Shown: positions 37,001 through 52,000, counted from the stretch's first letter. The stretch: 64,000 nt of DNA from Misgurnus anguillicaudatus (GCF_027580225.2 NC_073340.2:34356501-34420500); one strand, 5' to 3'. Notes: generated by a model not told the origin, from the letters alone. Numbers and translations: made by a program.

Positions 37001-37532
37001 GTTTCACAACCCCGTAAATAACTTCAAAAACCCTCCTATATGAAATAGATGAAATTCTTTGATTACACTTGCAAGTAGTTGTTGTTAGAATAAAGCGTAG
37101 TATTGTAGGTGCAAATAGATTTGCACAAAAAAGATTGTCTTAAATGTGACCCATGAAATTTGTTACATTTTGCTGACATTATTTTGTTAAGGAAAGAAAT
37201 TGAAGGTTTGCAGGTCAAGTGTTCATGAAGCAAGCCTTTGGGGGGGTTTTGTACGAATTCCTTGCACTATAGGTCACGTAGGAAAGCATTGACACAGAAA
37301 AAAAAAAACGTTTTGCAATGAGCACCCTCGCAAAACAATTTGCAGAAGGAGGATATAAATGGATGCTTTTCAAAAACAGCCCAACAAATCTGACAATATG
37401 CCAATTCCTTACAGGGTCAGTGATTTCATTTAAAAAAGAAATTGAAACAGTTAAGTTAGTTTATTTATTTATTTCTTGCAGTTTTGCTCTTGATTTCATT
37501 GCCAAGGAATGTGCTTGCAGAATTCGGATTTC

Positions 37533-38919
37533 GTTATATAGTCACGTAATTTTTTTAATTCTTTTTTTGTGATTTTATCACGAATTTCCGCGTTTTTTCA
37601 TGATATTATCACGAATTTCCGTGTTTTTTCATGATATTATCACAAATGTCCGCTTTTTTCTACCATTGTCGCTTCGGTTTAGGATTAGATTTACATAAAA
37701 TGACATCCCTACCCAAACCCAACTCTAACCCTAATGCCAGGCGACATATAAAAAATAAATCAGAAAAAATAGTATAAACCAATATATAAAGTGACATTCT
37801 AATGCAAACACCAAATCTAAATCTAATCTTAATGGTTTAATAATAGGAAAAAGCAGCTGATGTACAAGTACCCAATACGATAATCACACGAAAACAGGAA
37901 TTCGTTATAAGATCACGAAAAACGCGGAAATTTGTGATAATATCACGAAAAAAGAATAAAAAATTACGTGACTACGTCATTATTTTTAGGGGCTCTTTCT
38001 GTGGACTGAATAAAGTAGGCTATGCTTAGCCTGTAGATTGAGCTTTCTTTTTCTTTTTGTACTGTTTAACAGCAGAACTCGATGCCATGTTTTTATTATT
38101 GAAGTGATCTTTTTACTGTATGATAATGAGATTAACTGTGTTGGACTAAACTGCTGCCTTGAACTTGAAAACGGGACGCGCATCTTGTTCGCTGCAAAGT
38201 GCTTCCTACCCAAGCGCGCGTGCACAGAGCTGAATGAGTTTATGTTTGCGTATTTTTGGTTAATAGACAAATTCACATAAACATGTTTCAAAATAGCTGT
38301 CGAAATAAGTATCATAGTAAACAACTGATTATCTTAATCGAACATTTTTTTGCATTCGGTCTTATACCTGATGAAGTATCTGTCATTAAAATAACTAAAT
38401 CAGAAAACAAGAAAGGAAAATCACTCACTGCTATGACTGGCTAACTGTAACTCTGTTACGAGATTAATCCATATTTATTTGAAATAGGCTAATTACTTTT
38501 TTTGCCAAAAATCCTTAGTTAAGTTTAAGGTTTATCATGGAGTTTGGATTTCCTGAACAAATTTTACGAAAGTTACTGCATTTAAAATAAGATCTTTTGT
38601 TTCATTAACAGTTTCATTTCAATCAAATGAGAGAAATAGAAAAGTTTAAAATGTAACCTTACATTATGTTTACAGAAATCCATGCAGTCAGTGCAGTAGC
38701 CTATAGGCATTTTTATCTAATGTGGGGTAATAGGAAGTAATCAACAATCATGAGATTCATTCATGCTTTTTGATACAGTTTGCACATTGTTTTCTATGGA
38801 CCCCGTGAAGTATAACTTGGCCACCCCCTTTAATTCTAGCTCTCATTGGGGGGCTGAGCCCACCTAAAATGAAAGTCCTAGAATCACCCCTGCGTGACTA
38901 TATCACGAAACCTGGTGAG
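37533..38919. mobile_element. Insertion present only in the gene B flank
   Basis: The DNA on either side is contiguous in the gene A copy near 14068. Ends read TATAGTCACG and CGTGACTATA. Inside, 37539-37974 forms an inverted structure of its own (TAGTCACGTAATTTTTT with TTACGTGACTA). Possibly two events. Confidence 0.55.
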
Positions 38920-40040
38920 ACTGGTTAGCACTGCTAGTATCTCAAACTATCTAAAACATCGGAAATACAGATAGGCCTAAACTTTGATGTTATCAGCTCT
39001 TAAAATAGATTTCTGTGCTTTTTGAATATGATATTAAAGAAAAATAGTTATTGATTTGTTTATGGTTTAGAGAGTATTTTTTTAAAGAAATGCATTTGTA
39101 TCACCACAAACCATTCCACTGTTTTTATCTCGTTGTTTTATGAGAATATTCTCATTGTATCGTTGCTTAGGCCAAGAATTTATGCTAGGTTAACAAATGC
39201 ATAGACTCTCAAAATAAATGTGCTTAATGACACCTCTGAAGAACCAGTTTTGGCTGAATGGTTACATAAAGAATCTTAAACATCTTTCAGAACGTCTCAA
39301 AAAAGCTTCTTTAGATTACAAAAAAAATATGAAGAAATGGTTCTTCCTAGAAACTTGTTTTTCAAGAAACAAAAATGTTTTCTCTATGGAATCGCTTTAA
39401 AGAACCTTTAAAACAGCTTTAGTTTTAAGTGTATATTTCAAGTGCAACATATTTGCAACATGTAATCATAGCATTATTACGTTTTTACAACTACAAAACG
39501 AAAACATTTACAAATCTTTCATACCATAACCTCCTAAGACCCGAGCTTTGGTTTGTCTTTTTTTTCAGATTTCTTCCAGCTATTTTGGGTTTAAGAAGAA
39601 CCAATAAATATACTAACCAAATAGTTTTCTTTGAACAACAGGTTCCAGTTACACAGAATTAAGTATTATGGTGCAAACAACAGAAAATTACAGGTCTTAG
39701 GAGGATAAAGATTGCTGTATAATTTCCCTTTATCGATAATGTTACCATAGTAACCCTACCCCAAACCTTACCCTTTTTATACAAAATAATTAAATATATA
39801 ATGTATTATTTTTATATTATGCACTGTAATGGACAGAAATGTGTAGGAAAGTTTTGTAACAATAGTAACAATATAGTAAAACTTTTTTTTAAGATGCTAA
39901 TACAGTCATACCCAGAACAGTTTATTAAAATCATGTACTGTTAGAAATTTAAAGCATAAACAGACAGATAAGTGTAATCACAATATCTTGCGAAATTTGC
40001 AAAAGTAGTTAAAATGAGGATGTGCTGCAGATGTGGTCCT
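38920..40040. repeat. Continuation of the duplicated flank
   Basis: Matches 14070-15030 in order, with small indels. No gene. Confidence 0.55.
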
Positions 40041-40047
40041 CTGTGAA

Positions 40048-40204
40048 CAGGGGCGTTGCACAAGATCTTGGGCCCTATGCATAAGCAGTCCTAATGGGCC
40101 CCTATGCCCCACCCTCATAATATATTCCAGACTTTTCAAGGGCCCTCTCTTCCTTTGGGGCCCTGGTAATCAGTACTGGTTTTACCCCCAATCCGACGCC
40201 CCTG
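40048..40204. mobile_element. hAT MITE, 157 bp
   Basis: CAGGGGCGTTG at the left, inverse CAGGGGCGTCG at the right; exact TCTGTGAA duplications at 40040-40047 and 40205-40212. Confidence 0.85.
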
Positions 40205-40239
40205 TCTGTGAAGTATGAAGTACAGCTACGGGGTTTTTT

Positions 40240-41838
40240 TTGGATGTCGCAGCCTTTGAATTGGGACAAAGCTTCACTGTGGGGGCACGCATTTCAAATT
40301 GCATCGACTGAGAGATGGCAATGTCGCAAATCTGTGACATAGCATGCAAAAGTCAATGAGCGGATACGTCCGAAAGCTTAGGCAGCTGACTTTTTGCTTC
40401 AGAGGAATGAAGGCAGCTCCGTAAAGCTGAGAAACACATTCGTACAGACTTCATAGGTAGTATAATGAAATTCTGTTATAAAACCAGAGAACACCTTTGG
40501 GATTACTAATCATATATTTGAAAACTACAATACAAATTTTATCGCTTGAAATGCAATTAAAAGTTGTAAAAAGTGAAAATATACCCTACATTACATTTGT
40601 GCTCCAGCCGCTTCTTGAGCAGCATTTTATTTTTTCGAACTCGACCAGGCTCGACCAATCATATTTCCCGGGCACACCCACGCATAGAATTGTGGGGCAG
40701 GAAAATAAAAGGTATCTCAGGAGACAGGAAGTAAAGTAAACATTGGATTCGGACGTCCATCAGATTCGGACGTGCCTTGATGCCTTTATACCTTGGAATG
40801 CTGCCTCCGAAAGCAAAATGTTTGAGCTTTCGGATGCAGCCGGCTTTTGATTTCACTGCCGTAAAGCAACGTGTCGGAAAGCTTCTTGAGACACAATATT
40901 TGAATTTGGGGCTGATTTCGGATCTGTTCCTTGCAATTATATGAATTTAAAGATGTGGATTACAGCAAAACAGGAGAAAACGCATTTTGTCATGGCAAAC
41001 CAACTAAATATTACAAAAATGGTTATATGATTACAGAAATGTTATTCATTTTAAGGTTTAAAAGTGTAGTCTTGTTTAATATTGTGTAATTTTAAAAGTA
41101 GTAATCACTACAGTGGTTCAGGCTGTAGGATTGCCGAAATGAGAAATGTTAATGGTAAGATGGTGTATGTGTATTTCTTGTCAATTATCACCCTTCTGCA
41201 GCTTATACCAGTTACAGAAATATGAAAGAAGAATAAAATAAAATAAAAAATAATAAAAATACAACATTACAAATAAAGCAAAACATTTTTGTTTTAAAAT
41301 TTTCCTGCCTGGCTTACGTTCAGTAATAACATGCATTTCAGTAACTGCATTGTTTTTTAACTATTGAGGTGAACAGTAGTGATTTTTTCAAGTCTCTGTA
41401 ATTTATCAGTGTTATTTATTTGGAAAACATGCTCAAAAGCATATCATCATACATTTTACTCCACTACATTTTATAAATACAAGTTGTTGTTTTACATTTA
41501 AGTACATACTAATTTTTGTACTTTCTTACTTTTACTTAAAAAAATCTTTTTTATTTTAACTCAAGTTATATTTAAGTAATTGGGTATTAATTTAAATTTA
41601 ATGTAGTGGAATAAAAAAGTATGAGAATGAGCTTTAAAATGTAGTGAAGGAAACGTTTTACAAACAAAAGCCTTCTGATGAAGTAGATACTTGAAAAATG
41701 TTCTTACTGTAAGTAAAGAAAAAATACTTTACTATTGTTCACTTCTGCTATTGAAACTCTTTTCTTTGTATATTAACATAAACCACAAAGTCAATCACAC
41801 TTGCCACATTTCTTTAAACCATGCCATATGATTCATCT
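40240..41838. repeat. Second copy of the 15-17.9 kb region
   Basis: 40240-40850 matches 15045-15430; 41270-41838 matches 17380-17936. The hAT at 15782-16921 and the R2-like element are absent here, so both inserted into the gene A copy after the duplication, or were lost here. Confidence 0.6.
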
Positions 41839-41982
41839 GTTTCCAATAATACGCGTTTTATTGAACTTATATTTTTAATGTTGAAATGAATGGATGCAAA
41901 GAAAAGATTTCTATAATGTTTTACATTCTTTGCCTCTGTGTGTAAAACAACTTTTTGGAAATGCTTTAGACTACAACCCACA

Positions 41983-42156
41983 ACACTGAAAAAAATTATT
42001 CATTTAATTTACTCAATCAATTAATTTAAGCTCCATTTAAAAAAAGTTTTTTGTTTTGTTTTGTATTTCAGTTTTTTTTAAGTAGCTTAAATAAATTGAT
42101 TGTGACCGCTTACCTTAAAAAAATGAGTAAATTAAATGAATCATTTTTTCAGTGAA
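41983..42156. mobile_element. Foldback element, copy 2
   Basis: ACACTGAAAAAAATTATTCA at the left and the inverse at the right. Relative of 36531-36727. Confidence 0.65.
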
Positions 42157-42159
42157 TGT

Positions 42160-44330
42160 AGCATGTAATCAAATAGAATTTACACATAACATTCTTTTAC
42201 TTTTTTTGTCTAACTAGTTATATTTCAGATGAATATCTAAGATGTTTCATTCCCTCACAGTCATTGAGCGTTTGTCTCCCTCTCGTGGTCAGCTGAGAAA
42301 TTGACAGTTCACACGTATTCGATTTTAATCAATCAGTGTTGTTTTTCTCTGGAAAACATATATTCCAGAGAATATGATGATCATTTTTACTTCACTGCAT
42401 TTTATAAATACAAGTTTTTGTTTTACATTTAATATTTCAGTTGAACTTATTGTACTTTTAATCAAGTAAGTAAAAGTAGGAAAGTACTAGTATGTAATTA
42501 GGTGTCAAATCAATTTGAATATGCAACATAAAGAAATAAACAGTATGAATGCTTTAGAATCTATACTTATTTTACCAAGACGAACACTAAAGTACAGATG
42601 CTTGGAAAATGTAAAATACTTAATTACACTTTTAAACATTTCTGTAGAAATGACAGTATTACTAGCAGCTGTTTGCCAGTAACTTACTGTAGATTTAAAT
42701 TGATGAAATTTACTGGCAGCTGTTTGTTCAAAGTTAAATGAACATTAAACATTAAGTCTTTGTCTTTAAAGAATAAAACTAAAATAACAGCCTCATGCAA
42801 AGCATTCTGGGAAACAATATCTGGCATAAAAAACAAAAAGGGTTAATGAGGATTTCTGGTTTCTTTGCATGGGGCTGTTATTTTAGTTTGGATGGTTTAA
42901 CTGCATTCTTCTTTCTTTTTTAATAGACTAAATAAGACTTACTGAAGCACGCATCTGCATTATCCATAAACTAGGTAATTTGGGCTAATATTGTTCTATA
43001 ATTCACATGATATCAAATTAAAAATATATAATTTGTGGTTTAAGGACAATTACTGTACATACATGCCAGCATTTATCTTTCTGTTCATTCTGTTTTGTTG
43101 ATTATTTATCAGTAATTATCTTCACCACAGTGCAAACAAATGCAAAGTTTTGCTTTAATATTTCATCTTGACAAAAACTCAACCAGAGGCGGACAATACT
43201 TATGTATTTTTACTTTCTACATAAAAGTAAATTTTTAAGTATTCGTATTTTATCAGCGTTTTTCTTTGGAAAACATACATTCCAAAGAATTTCATAATTT
43301 AAAGTTTTTGGTTTATATTTAATATTTAAGTACATTAAACATCTAGTTTTTTTTACTTTTACTTAAGTAAAAAGTACTTTTGTACTTTTACTCAAGAAAA
43401 GTAAAAGTACACAATTTTTATGTAATTAGGTATTTAATAAATTTTAATATGCAATATAAAGGAATACACAGTATGATTCTACGCTTTAGAATGTAGTGAC
43501 ATTTTTTTTAGTAAAGTAAAGTACATTTTTTCCCAAGACAAACACTTGGAAAATTTACCTAAAATACTCAAGTGGTGTCCACCTTTGAACTCAACACAAA
43601 TAAAACATCAGCACACAACTATCTGAATAAAAAGCAGTAAACAGAGATGAAATTACAGTTATAGGGTCAATAAAGAGTTATTATATTTAATGTTTGGAAT
43701 ATCATTTCTATATAAAAATCATCATTTAATATTGCATATTAAAATTTATTTAATACCTAATTACATAAAAATTGTGTACTGGTGCGGGTTCATATTTTCT
43801 GGTTCTGCTCAGAATCATGGCAGTAGCGCTTATAAGAAATTGCTAGAAAAGGATAAACATCATCTTGTAGATGTGAAAGTATTTAAACAAATAGTCTGTT
43901 GGCATGGACAGGCGGTGAGTTATTTTTATAGCAGATCAAAATTGCAACCACACTGACTGACATAAAACTGACATTATCATGTGTTACGTGCCCGTGTATG
44001 TGTTCTGTATTCTCTCGTCTCTTTCGCTTCTCTAGCGACCCGTACCTGTCTGTTCCAGTACCTCGTTCATTGGTCCAGCCTGGGGAATCCCTGCTGACGT
44101 CACATCTTACACCTACCAATCCTGTTACGCCAGTTTATTATTCGTTTGAGTTTTTTTTCTGTACGCCTTGTTTGTTGCTCGTTCTGGTTTCTTTTTACCT
44201 GCCCTTGAGTGTTTTTGTGTATCCCTGCCGGTTAAACGTTCGGTTTATTCGTTATTTTTGCAGAAGTGGACAGATAAGAAAGTCGCGCAACATACATTGC
44301 GCACACATGTAGGAGTAATAACTGTTAGAC
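42160..44330. other. AT-rich intergenic DNA, no gene
   Basis: Contains repeated AGTAAAAGTA / TTTACTTTTACTT stretches and a partial TIR element at 42655-42840. No coherent coding signal. The GC-richer patch at 43980-44300 has no supported ORF. Confidence 0.45.
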
Positions 44331-44339
44331 ACACTAGGA

Positions 44340-44522
44340 CAGGGGTGGGCAACTCCTGGTCCTGAGGGCCACAGCCATGCAGAGTTTAGCTCCAACCCTA
44401 ATTAAACACAGCTGAAAAATCTAATTGAAGTCTTCAGGACTGTTTGGAAATGACATTCAGGTGTGTTCGATTAAAGTTGAAGCTAAACTCTGCAGGACTG
44501 TGGCCCTCGATGCCCACCCCCG
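44340..44522. mobile_element. hAT MITE, 183 bp
   Basis: CAGGGGTGGGCAACTCC at the left and GATGCCCACCCCCG at the right; exact CACTAGGA duplications at 44332-44339 and 44523-44530. A very common fish hAT MITE type. Confidence 0.85.
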
Positions 44523-44539
44523 CACTAGGAGCAGGTGCC

Positions 44540-45495
44540 ACCCATTGTGTGTGTTTTTTTTTAGTTAGTGTAGTTTAGATAGGGTGTCTCTGACGCTGAA
44601 GACTTTGTTTCTTTTCTTTTGAACAAAGCATTGTGCATGTAAACGTTTTACTACAAATAGGATTTTTAATAAACTGTATGATAAACTACATAGTCATGGA
44701 AAATGTGTTTGGCTTAGCTACTGCTATGGCAGGTTAGTTAGGAATAGCAAGGTCATTAAATAACAAAAAAGGCTAAAACTTCCCAAAAACCCTTCTTGTA
44801 GGATAATGTGGATGTTTGTAGCCTGTGTATAAAGTAGATTGTTAGATTATTTTCTGTTTTTTGTTTGTTTCTTTGGATTTTTTTTAAATTTTTTAGTCTA
44901 CACGTGTATATAGTCTTTGCTGTGAACTTTCTGGCACTGTAAATAAATTCCACCTTGCACGAAAGTGCTTTAATTTAATTTGTTAAGTTCAAGAAACATA
45001 GAAATATTCTGATATTTGTACTAAAATTAAATTTCCTACGAGATATTTAAAGTAAAAAAAAACCTTTAAAATAAAACATCTCACTACTATTTCTGTCCTT
45101 TAGTGTGACATAATGACACACATAAAAGAACCACAGATTTTTTTAAATCTCAAAATATGTTAAAGAACAGTTCAATATTGCAGTGGGGAAGAAATTATCA
45201 TCAATAATTTTTAAATGGTATAATTTTCACAGTTTTGAAAGTATATAAAATATTTTTTAAGGTAAGTGGTTGCAATCGATTTATTTAAACAGAAAAGATT
45301 AGTAAAGTAAAATAAAATATAAAACTTTAGCTTAAATAAATTGATTGCAACCACTTACCTTAAAAATTTATTAAATTCAATGAATCGAGGAAAATAATGT
45401 TTCTAATAATTAAGATACATCTTTTCCATGCTATTTACGGTGGCTCTGAACCGCATGCAATGAAACAAAATCTGTATTTCATATATAATTAAAAA

Positions 45496-45532
<37 letters not shown>

Positions 45533-45560
45533 TCACATCATAAGACATGTAGCGTTTACT
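44540..45560. other. Intergenic DNA with foldback copy 3 and an ATT tract
   Basis: A third foldback copy at about 45250-45390 (AAGGTAAGTGGTTGCAATCG paired with its inverse), and (ATT)n at 45497-45531. No gene. Confidence 0.5.
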
Positions 45561-45799
45561 GTACAGTTCAGTAAAAGAATGTCCACAAAAATTGTGAAAG
45601 GATTGACAAAGTTATAATTTAGGGTACATAGTAGGAAAAAGTAAAAAGTTGTCAGGAAGAAATATTTACAGAAATAGTGATCAAAAACATTTAACTCTTA
45701 TATTTAAACATGAATGTTATATGTATGTGAAACAGAAAGTCGAGAGCACAAATGTTTCTCAAAACTGGTTTTAATTTGTTTCTGTATATGAGGGTTATT

Positions 45800-46070
45800 T
45801 TACGGCTTTGTCTTCTGGGCTCTGTGTGCAGTCATCTGCACATCACTCGACATACCACGATTAACCAGCTCATCTTTTAGCTGAAACACAGGTGGAGAGA
45901 AAGATTAACACTTAATGCATTTGACATTTATATTATTGTCTATTGGTAGCGTCTTTTGCATGAATAGTCCTAGTGAGTGTCACTTACTTTCTGCACAAAA
46001 AACGCAAGGTTTCCACTGTCTGTTAGGTTCAGAAATGAGGTGACTTTCATTTTAAGTCCTATTATATTTT
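45800..46070 (-). CDS. Gene C C-terminal module (two exons)
   Basis: Exons 45988-46070 (83 nt) and 45800-45880 (81 nt with TAA). One codon longer than in A and B, ending KTKP. Splice sites intact. Confidence 0.65.
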
Positions 46071-49000
46071 CTAAATAGAAGCGCACACACAACAAATAAC
46101 AACATATTAAAACAGACTGATTGCATTATATATTATATATGTGTTTATGTTGTGAAAAACACTTACCTGGCCATCGATTGCCTATTCAAGGAAAAACAAA
46201 ATATTTAACTGCAAAAGCTTGCGTAAAGTATGCATAAAATATTGCACAGGTGTATCAGGTGATGACTATTGCTTACTATTGACTATTGCTAAGTATTTGG
46301 TCTGACAACAATTTTATTTAATTTGATCATGATTCTTATATTATGATCACTATAAAATCAACACATAGAGATTACAGTTTACATTTGAATTACCATAAAA
46401 TGTAATTATGTCTCTAGTAAATAAATACACAAACTATTTACACATCAGTATCAAAATACTGGCCAGTTTTGTGACATATGGTTCAGGTTTCTGTCTGATT
46501 CTGGAATTATATAACATACCACTTGTACTGGTTCTACTGGTAGTTGGAGATGTTGTGAAGGGTGCTGAAAAATAATTGCACAGGTGTATCAGGTGATGAC
46601 TATTGCTTACTATTGACTATTGCTACTGTAAGTATTTGGTCTGACAACAATTTTTTTGATCATGATTCTTATATTATAATCACTATAAAATCAACATCAT
46701 GAAATCAGATATTTACAGTGCAGTACAGTACAGTGTAAAATCAGCAGAACAAGATGTCTGACCGAGGCATCATTATGTATTTTTACGCAAATGTAAATTG
46801 TAAATTGTTTTGTTGGGCAGCAGATATATCGAAATACAGCAAATGTGATGGTTTTCAATAACTGAATGATGTTAATAATACCTGAAAACATTATGCATAG
46901 TCAAAGTTTTACGCTGATGCAGATAGCAAACATACTGCCGAGACAGAGAGAGTAATGACTTATTTTCCCAGAAATCATGTAAAAATGTGTGTTTGTTTTG
47001 TTTTTCTGTGTGATTTCTGTATTATATAACATACCGGAAACAGCAGTGGAGTTTCTAGCAGTTGTAGATCTAGCTGTACTTTTATATTTGGGGAATGCTG
47101 AAAGAATAAAAACATACAAATACTATAAAGACCCTTTAAAAGCTTTGCTAGCTCAACATGCAATCCAATTTGCAGACTTTTGAATTTGACCGAGTGCAAG
47201 ATGAGCCATTAATATTTTAATCTGAGACAGAACTGATATAAACACCAAAAAATTTTTGTTAAACCTTCATGACTTCTAACATATGATTACAAAGTGAAAG
47301 ATTGCATTGCATGAACAAAAACATCATAACGGCAAACTAATTCACATTCTTGTAGTTGCACTTCATCTACGAACTCATGTTTTTAAAGCACAACTATTTC
47401 ATTTAAAATAGAGGTCTGAAGCGAATGCCGCAGGTGCACTTAGGGCGTGTCCAAATTCACTCTTGCTAGGATAACCACAAAAAAAAAACGTGCCATGTGC
47501 GTGATCCATAAGGGTTGAACCTATTCTCTTAAGGGTGATTCACATAATGCATCTTTTGCACACTCAAGTCTGTTATTGAATATGTAGGCGTGCGGTATGC
47601 ACTCACATAAAGGAACCAATGCTTGTTTTTTCAGGCGCGTCCGCACTGCATTAAGTTAAAAACATTTCAACGTTTCAGAATGCTGCAAGTGCAATGAAGG
47701 TCATGTGACAAGAACCTACACGCCTGGCGTTTTCCATGTGACATGTGAATGACCCCTTAATAGCCCTGTCCCAAATGGCACACTCCAGACTTGTGGTCCT
47801 CCTCAGAGTCCACACTTTGATGACATCATCTAGTGCAGACTTTATGGACTCTTGATGCGAGTCCACGTTGGTGCACCGGAGTCCTATTTTGGGGCAGACT
47901 CGAGTGTCACGCTGGAAAAAGGTAGAGAAGTTGCTCGTCAGTGTGAACTCCTCCCTTCCGTCGTCTGATTGGTCTGATTGCTCTTTCGCAAAGACTTCTG
48001 GGTTGGTAAAGTGCTCGAAGCCTGCTGCAGAGCGGGCTTCGCTGATGAGCACACTTCAAAGTGTAAAAATAACAGATGGGACATCCTACACACTCGTAGA
48101 CTAAGCGAGCATGCGCAACTTAAGACCACGAGACCGAAAGTCCACATAAAGTGCGCCATTTGGGACAGGGCCAATGAGTCATGGGTGTGTTTCGACCATA
48201 ACATGCAATAAGCCAATCAGACTTTTATCTCCAATTCCCTTTTATAGCCAGTTGCACTTGCAACATGACAGATTCGCTACATGACGAAAAATGCAATATT
48301 AAATGTTTCTACAGAAAGGAAACCAGTTTCATTCATCATTACTCCAAATAGGTTATTCTGATTCATGTAATGACTTTATGATATGCACATTTTTATCTTT
48401 ATGCACAAAATTATAATTGTTTACATTGCAATCTTTCCATTTTGCAATATTTGGCATGTTTGTGTGCTGCTGAAAAAGTCAGATTTTCATTATATGTCCC
48501 CTTTATACAACGTGGGGCTAAAATAGCAAAAAATTGCCCCTATACTCTGTTTAAGCCATGTTTGGTAAATACTGGACAGAACACATGCTGGGTTAAAAAT
48601 GAAACTCAATGTTGGGTTGTTGTTATGCAACCATGGGATATAATAACCTAGCAGTTGGGTTTAAACAACCCAGCATTGGGTCAATTTTACCCAAGCGGTG
48701 TGTTCTGTCTATTATTTATACCCAACATTAAAAATAACCACCCAGCCATTGCGCCAGGTGAAAGATAGGGTCCATTATCTTCAAGGTTTTACTTTACTCT
48801 TCCAGATCAGTCATTACCACCATTACAAACTTGATTAATACAACTATTATCAATAAAACAATACAGAAATGAAAAAAATAGTTTTGTGTATTATATAATA
48901 TAACAGTTATTACAGGTTAAGCACAGAAAGAAAACAGAATTTAATTTTTTATCAATTTCCAATCTCAATGTCATTTGTGTTTACAGTAATCTATGTGAAT

Positions 49001-52000
49001 TACCATAAAATATAATTATGTCTCTAATAAACACACAAACTATTTACAAATCAGTACCAAAATACTGGTCAGTTTTGTGACATATGGTTCAGGTGTCTGA
49101 TTCTGGAATTATATAACATACCACTTGTACTGGTTCTACTGGTAGTTGGAGATGTTGTGAAGGGTGCGGAAAAATAATTGCACAGGTGTATCAGGTGATG
49201 ACTACTGCTTACTATTTTATTTCCTTTATTTAGCCAGGAAAATCACATTGAGATATTTCTATCTCTTCTTCCTATTGCTACTATTGACTATTGCTACTGT
49301 AAGTATTTGGTCTGATAACAATTTTATTTAATTTAATTTGATCACGATTCTTATATTATGATCACTAAAAGATCAACATCATGAAATCAGATATTTAATT
49401 CATAAAACACAAATGTATCATTTGGCACAGTTTACAGTGCAGTACAGTACAGTAAAATCAGCAGAACAAGATGTCTGACTGAGGCATCATGATGTATTTT
49501 TACACAAATGTAAATTGTAAATTGTTTTGTTGGGCAGCAGATATATCGAAATACAGCAAATGTGATTGTTTTCAATAAATTAATGATGTTAATAAATGAA
49601 AACATTATGCATAGTCAAAGTTTTACGCTGATGCAGATAGCAAACATACTGCCGAGACAGAGAGAGTAATGACTTATTTTCCCAGAAATCATGTAAAAAT
49701 GTGTATTTGTTATATAATTTGCAGTCATATTGTTTTGTTTATCTGTCTGATTTGTAATTATAGTATATAACATACCGGAAACAGCAGTGGAGTTTCTAGC
49801 AGTTGTATTTCTTGCTGTATTTACATGTGTGGGGAATGCTGAAAGAATAAACACATACAAACCACAATTAAAACACTTCAAAAGCTTTGCTAGCTCAACA
49901 TGCAATACAATTTGCAGACTTTTGAATTTGACCGAGTGCAAGATGAGCCATTAATATTTTAATCGGAGACAGAACTGATATGAACACCCAAAAATGTTTG
50001 TTAAACCTTTATGACTTCTAACATATGATTACAAAGGGAAAGATTGCATTGCATGAACAAAAACATCATAACGGCAAACTAATTCACATTCTTGTAGTTG
50101 CACTTCATCTAGAAATGTTAGGAACTCATGCTATTAAAGCACAACCGTTTCATTTGAAACATCTCTGAAGCGAATGCCGCAGGCACACTTAAGGCGTGTC
50201 TGAATTCACTCTTGGCAGGATAACCACAAAAAAAAAAAACGTGCCATGTGCGTGATCCATAAGGGTTGAACCTATTCTTTTAAGGGTGATTCACATAATG
50301 CATCTTTTGCACGCTCAAGTCTGTTATTTAATATGTAGGTGTGCGGTATGCACTCTCATAATGGAAGCAACGCTTGTTTTTTCCAGGCGCATCCGCACTG
50401 CATCAAGTTAAAAACATTTCAACTTTTCAGAATGCTGCAAGTGCAATGCAGGTCATGTGACAAGAACCTACACCCCTAGCGTTTTCCATGTGAAATGTGA
50501 ATGGCCCCTTAATGAGTGATGGGTGTGTTTCGGCTGTAAGATGCAGAATTTTATCTCTGATTTCCTTTTATAGCCAGTTGCACTTGCACCATGACAGATT
50601 CGCTACATGACGAAAAATGCAATATAAAATGTTTCTACAGAAAGGAAACCAGTTTCATTCATCATTACCGCAAAAAGGTCATTCTGATTCATGCAATGAC
50701 TTTATGATATACGCATTTTTATCTTTATGCACAAAATAATAATATTTTACATTGTAATCCTTTTATTTTGTAATATTTGGCATGTTTGTGTGCTGTTGCT
50801 GTGTGTGTACAGTAATAAGCAGACTGTAAGCACGTTGTGCACCCCCTGTAGGCGCATATTACTAATATGACCTTTAAAACAATACTGCACCATTGACTTT
50901 AGACCAGCTGCTACAGTAGTTGATCAATGGCACAATGGTTTTTAGTTGCCTCAAATTAGCAATGCGCCAACACCTCGCTTTCAGACAAGCATGCCAATGG
51001 GCGAACATATGGGCGCAAGTGCATTTGCTATTTCTATTTAAGATGTCAAATAAATCTATGGTGTCCCCAGAATACATATGTGAAGTTTTACCTGAAAATA
51101 TCATATAATTTATTTTATACAACTGTTCTTTCTGGTTCTCGAATCTGATTGGCTAAGAGCTATGCGATATTGTGCTGATAACGGCACTGTAACCGCTTCA
51201 CCTTTCGTATCATTATGCCACCTAGTGAATGGAGGTCCTAAGCAGGCTCATCTCTGAATGGAAAAACACAGACGCCCTGTTTTTAAACACTCTCCGTGTG
51301 TCTCATTAGTTTACTAGCTCATAAATCAGTCTGTGAATCCCCAATCGGAAGTTATTATTCCGTCAAAGATCAGCGCTCTTGGATGTTACGTTAAAGTTAA
51401 TGGGAGTAATGTCTTGTCACATCGTGTGGACACTTGGAAAGAGGAATATAAACACTCGTTTTTTTCTGGAGCCATATCTCTTATCAGAACGCGAAAACAC
51501 CGTGGAACTGCAGGTAAGCACCGCAGCTCTTAAATGTGGACATTGATCATTTACTTTATCGTGACATGACTATTAAAACATGTTATGAGATATCGCCACT
51601 GGTATATTTATAAGCAGCATGCAAAAACATCTCTCTGACACTTATAAAAAAACTTTTTATATAGTACTGACAAGAACAAAGTTTAATAATAATAATTGAG
51701 TGCTCGTATCGCGTTAAGAATAAATGAGAAAGCAATAGTAACGTTATACAAGTATAATTTTATTCACTTTTACCTCGCGCCAAAACAATACCAGCACAAA
51801 AGACACTAAATATGAATAAAAAAACAAGTAATAGTTTTATCATGACACCAAATACTGCTGATTTGATCTCATTTTGACGATCATAAACAAACAAGGCCAA
51901 CATGAGAGCCAGGGAATCCCTGTCAGAGATGTAGCCCAGAGCGAGCGGTGGTCAACGGGGCGAGTGAACACTGACGTCCGCTCATGCTTTGGTTCTCATT

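Noticed and set aside
47675..48216. Overlapping ORFs on both strands
   Set aside because: All lie in the 47762-48172 transposable element, which has an empty site nearby.
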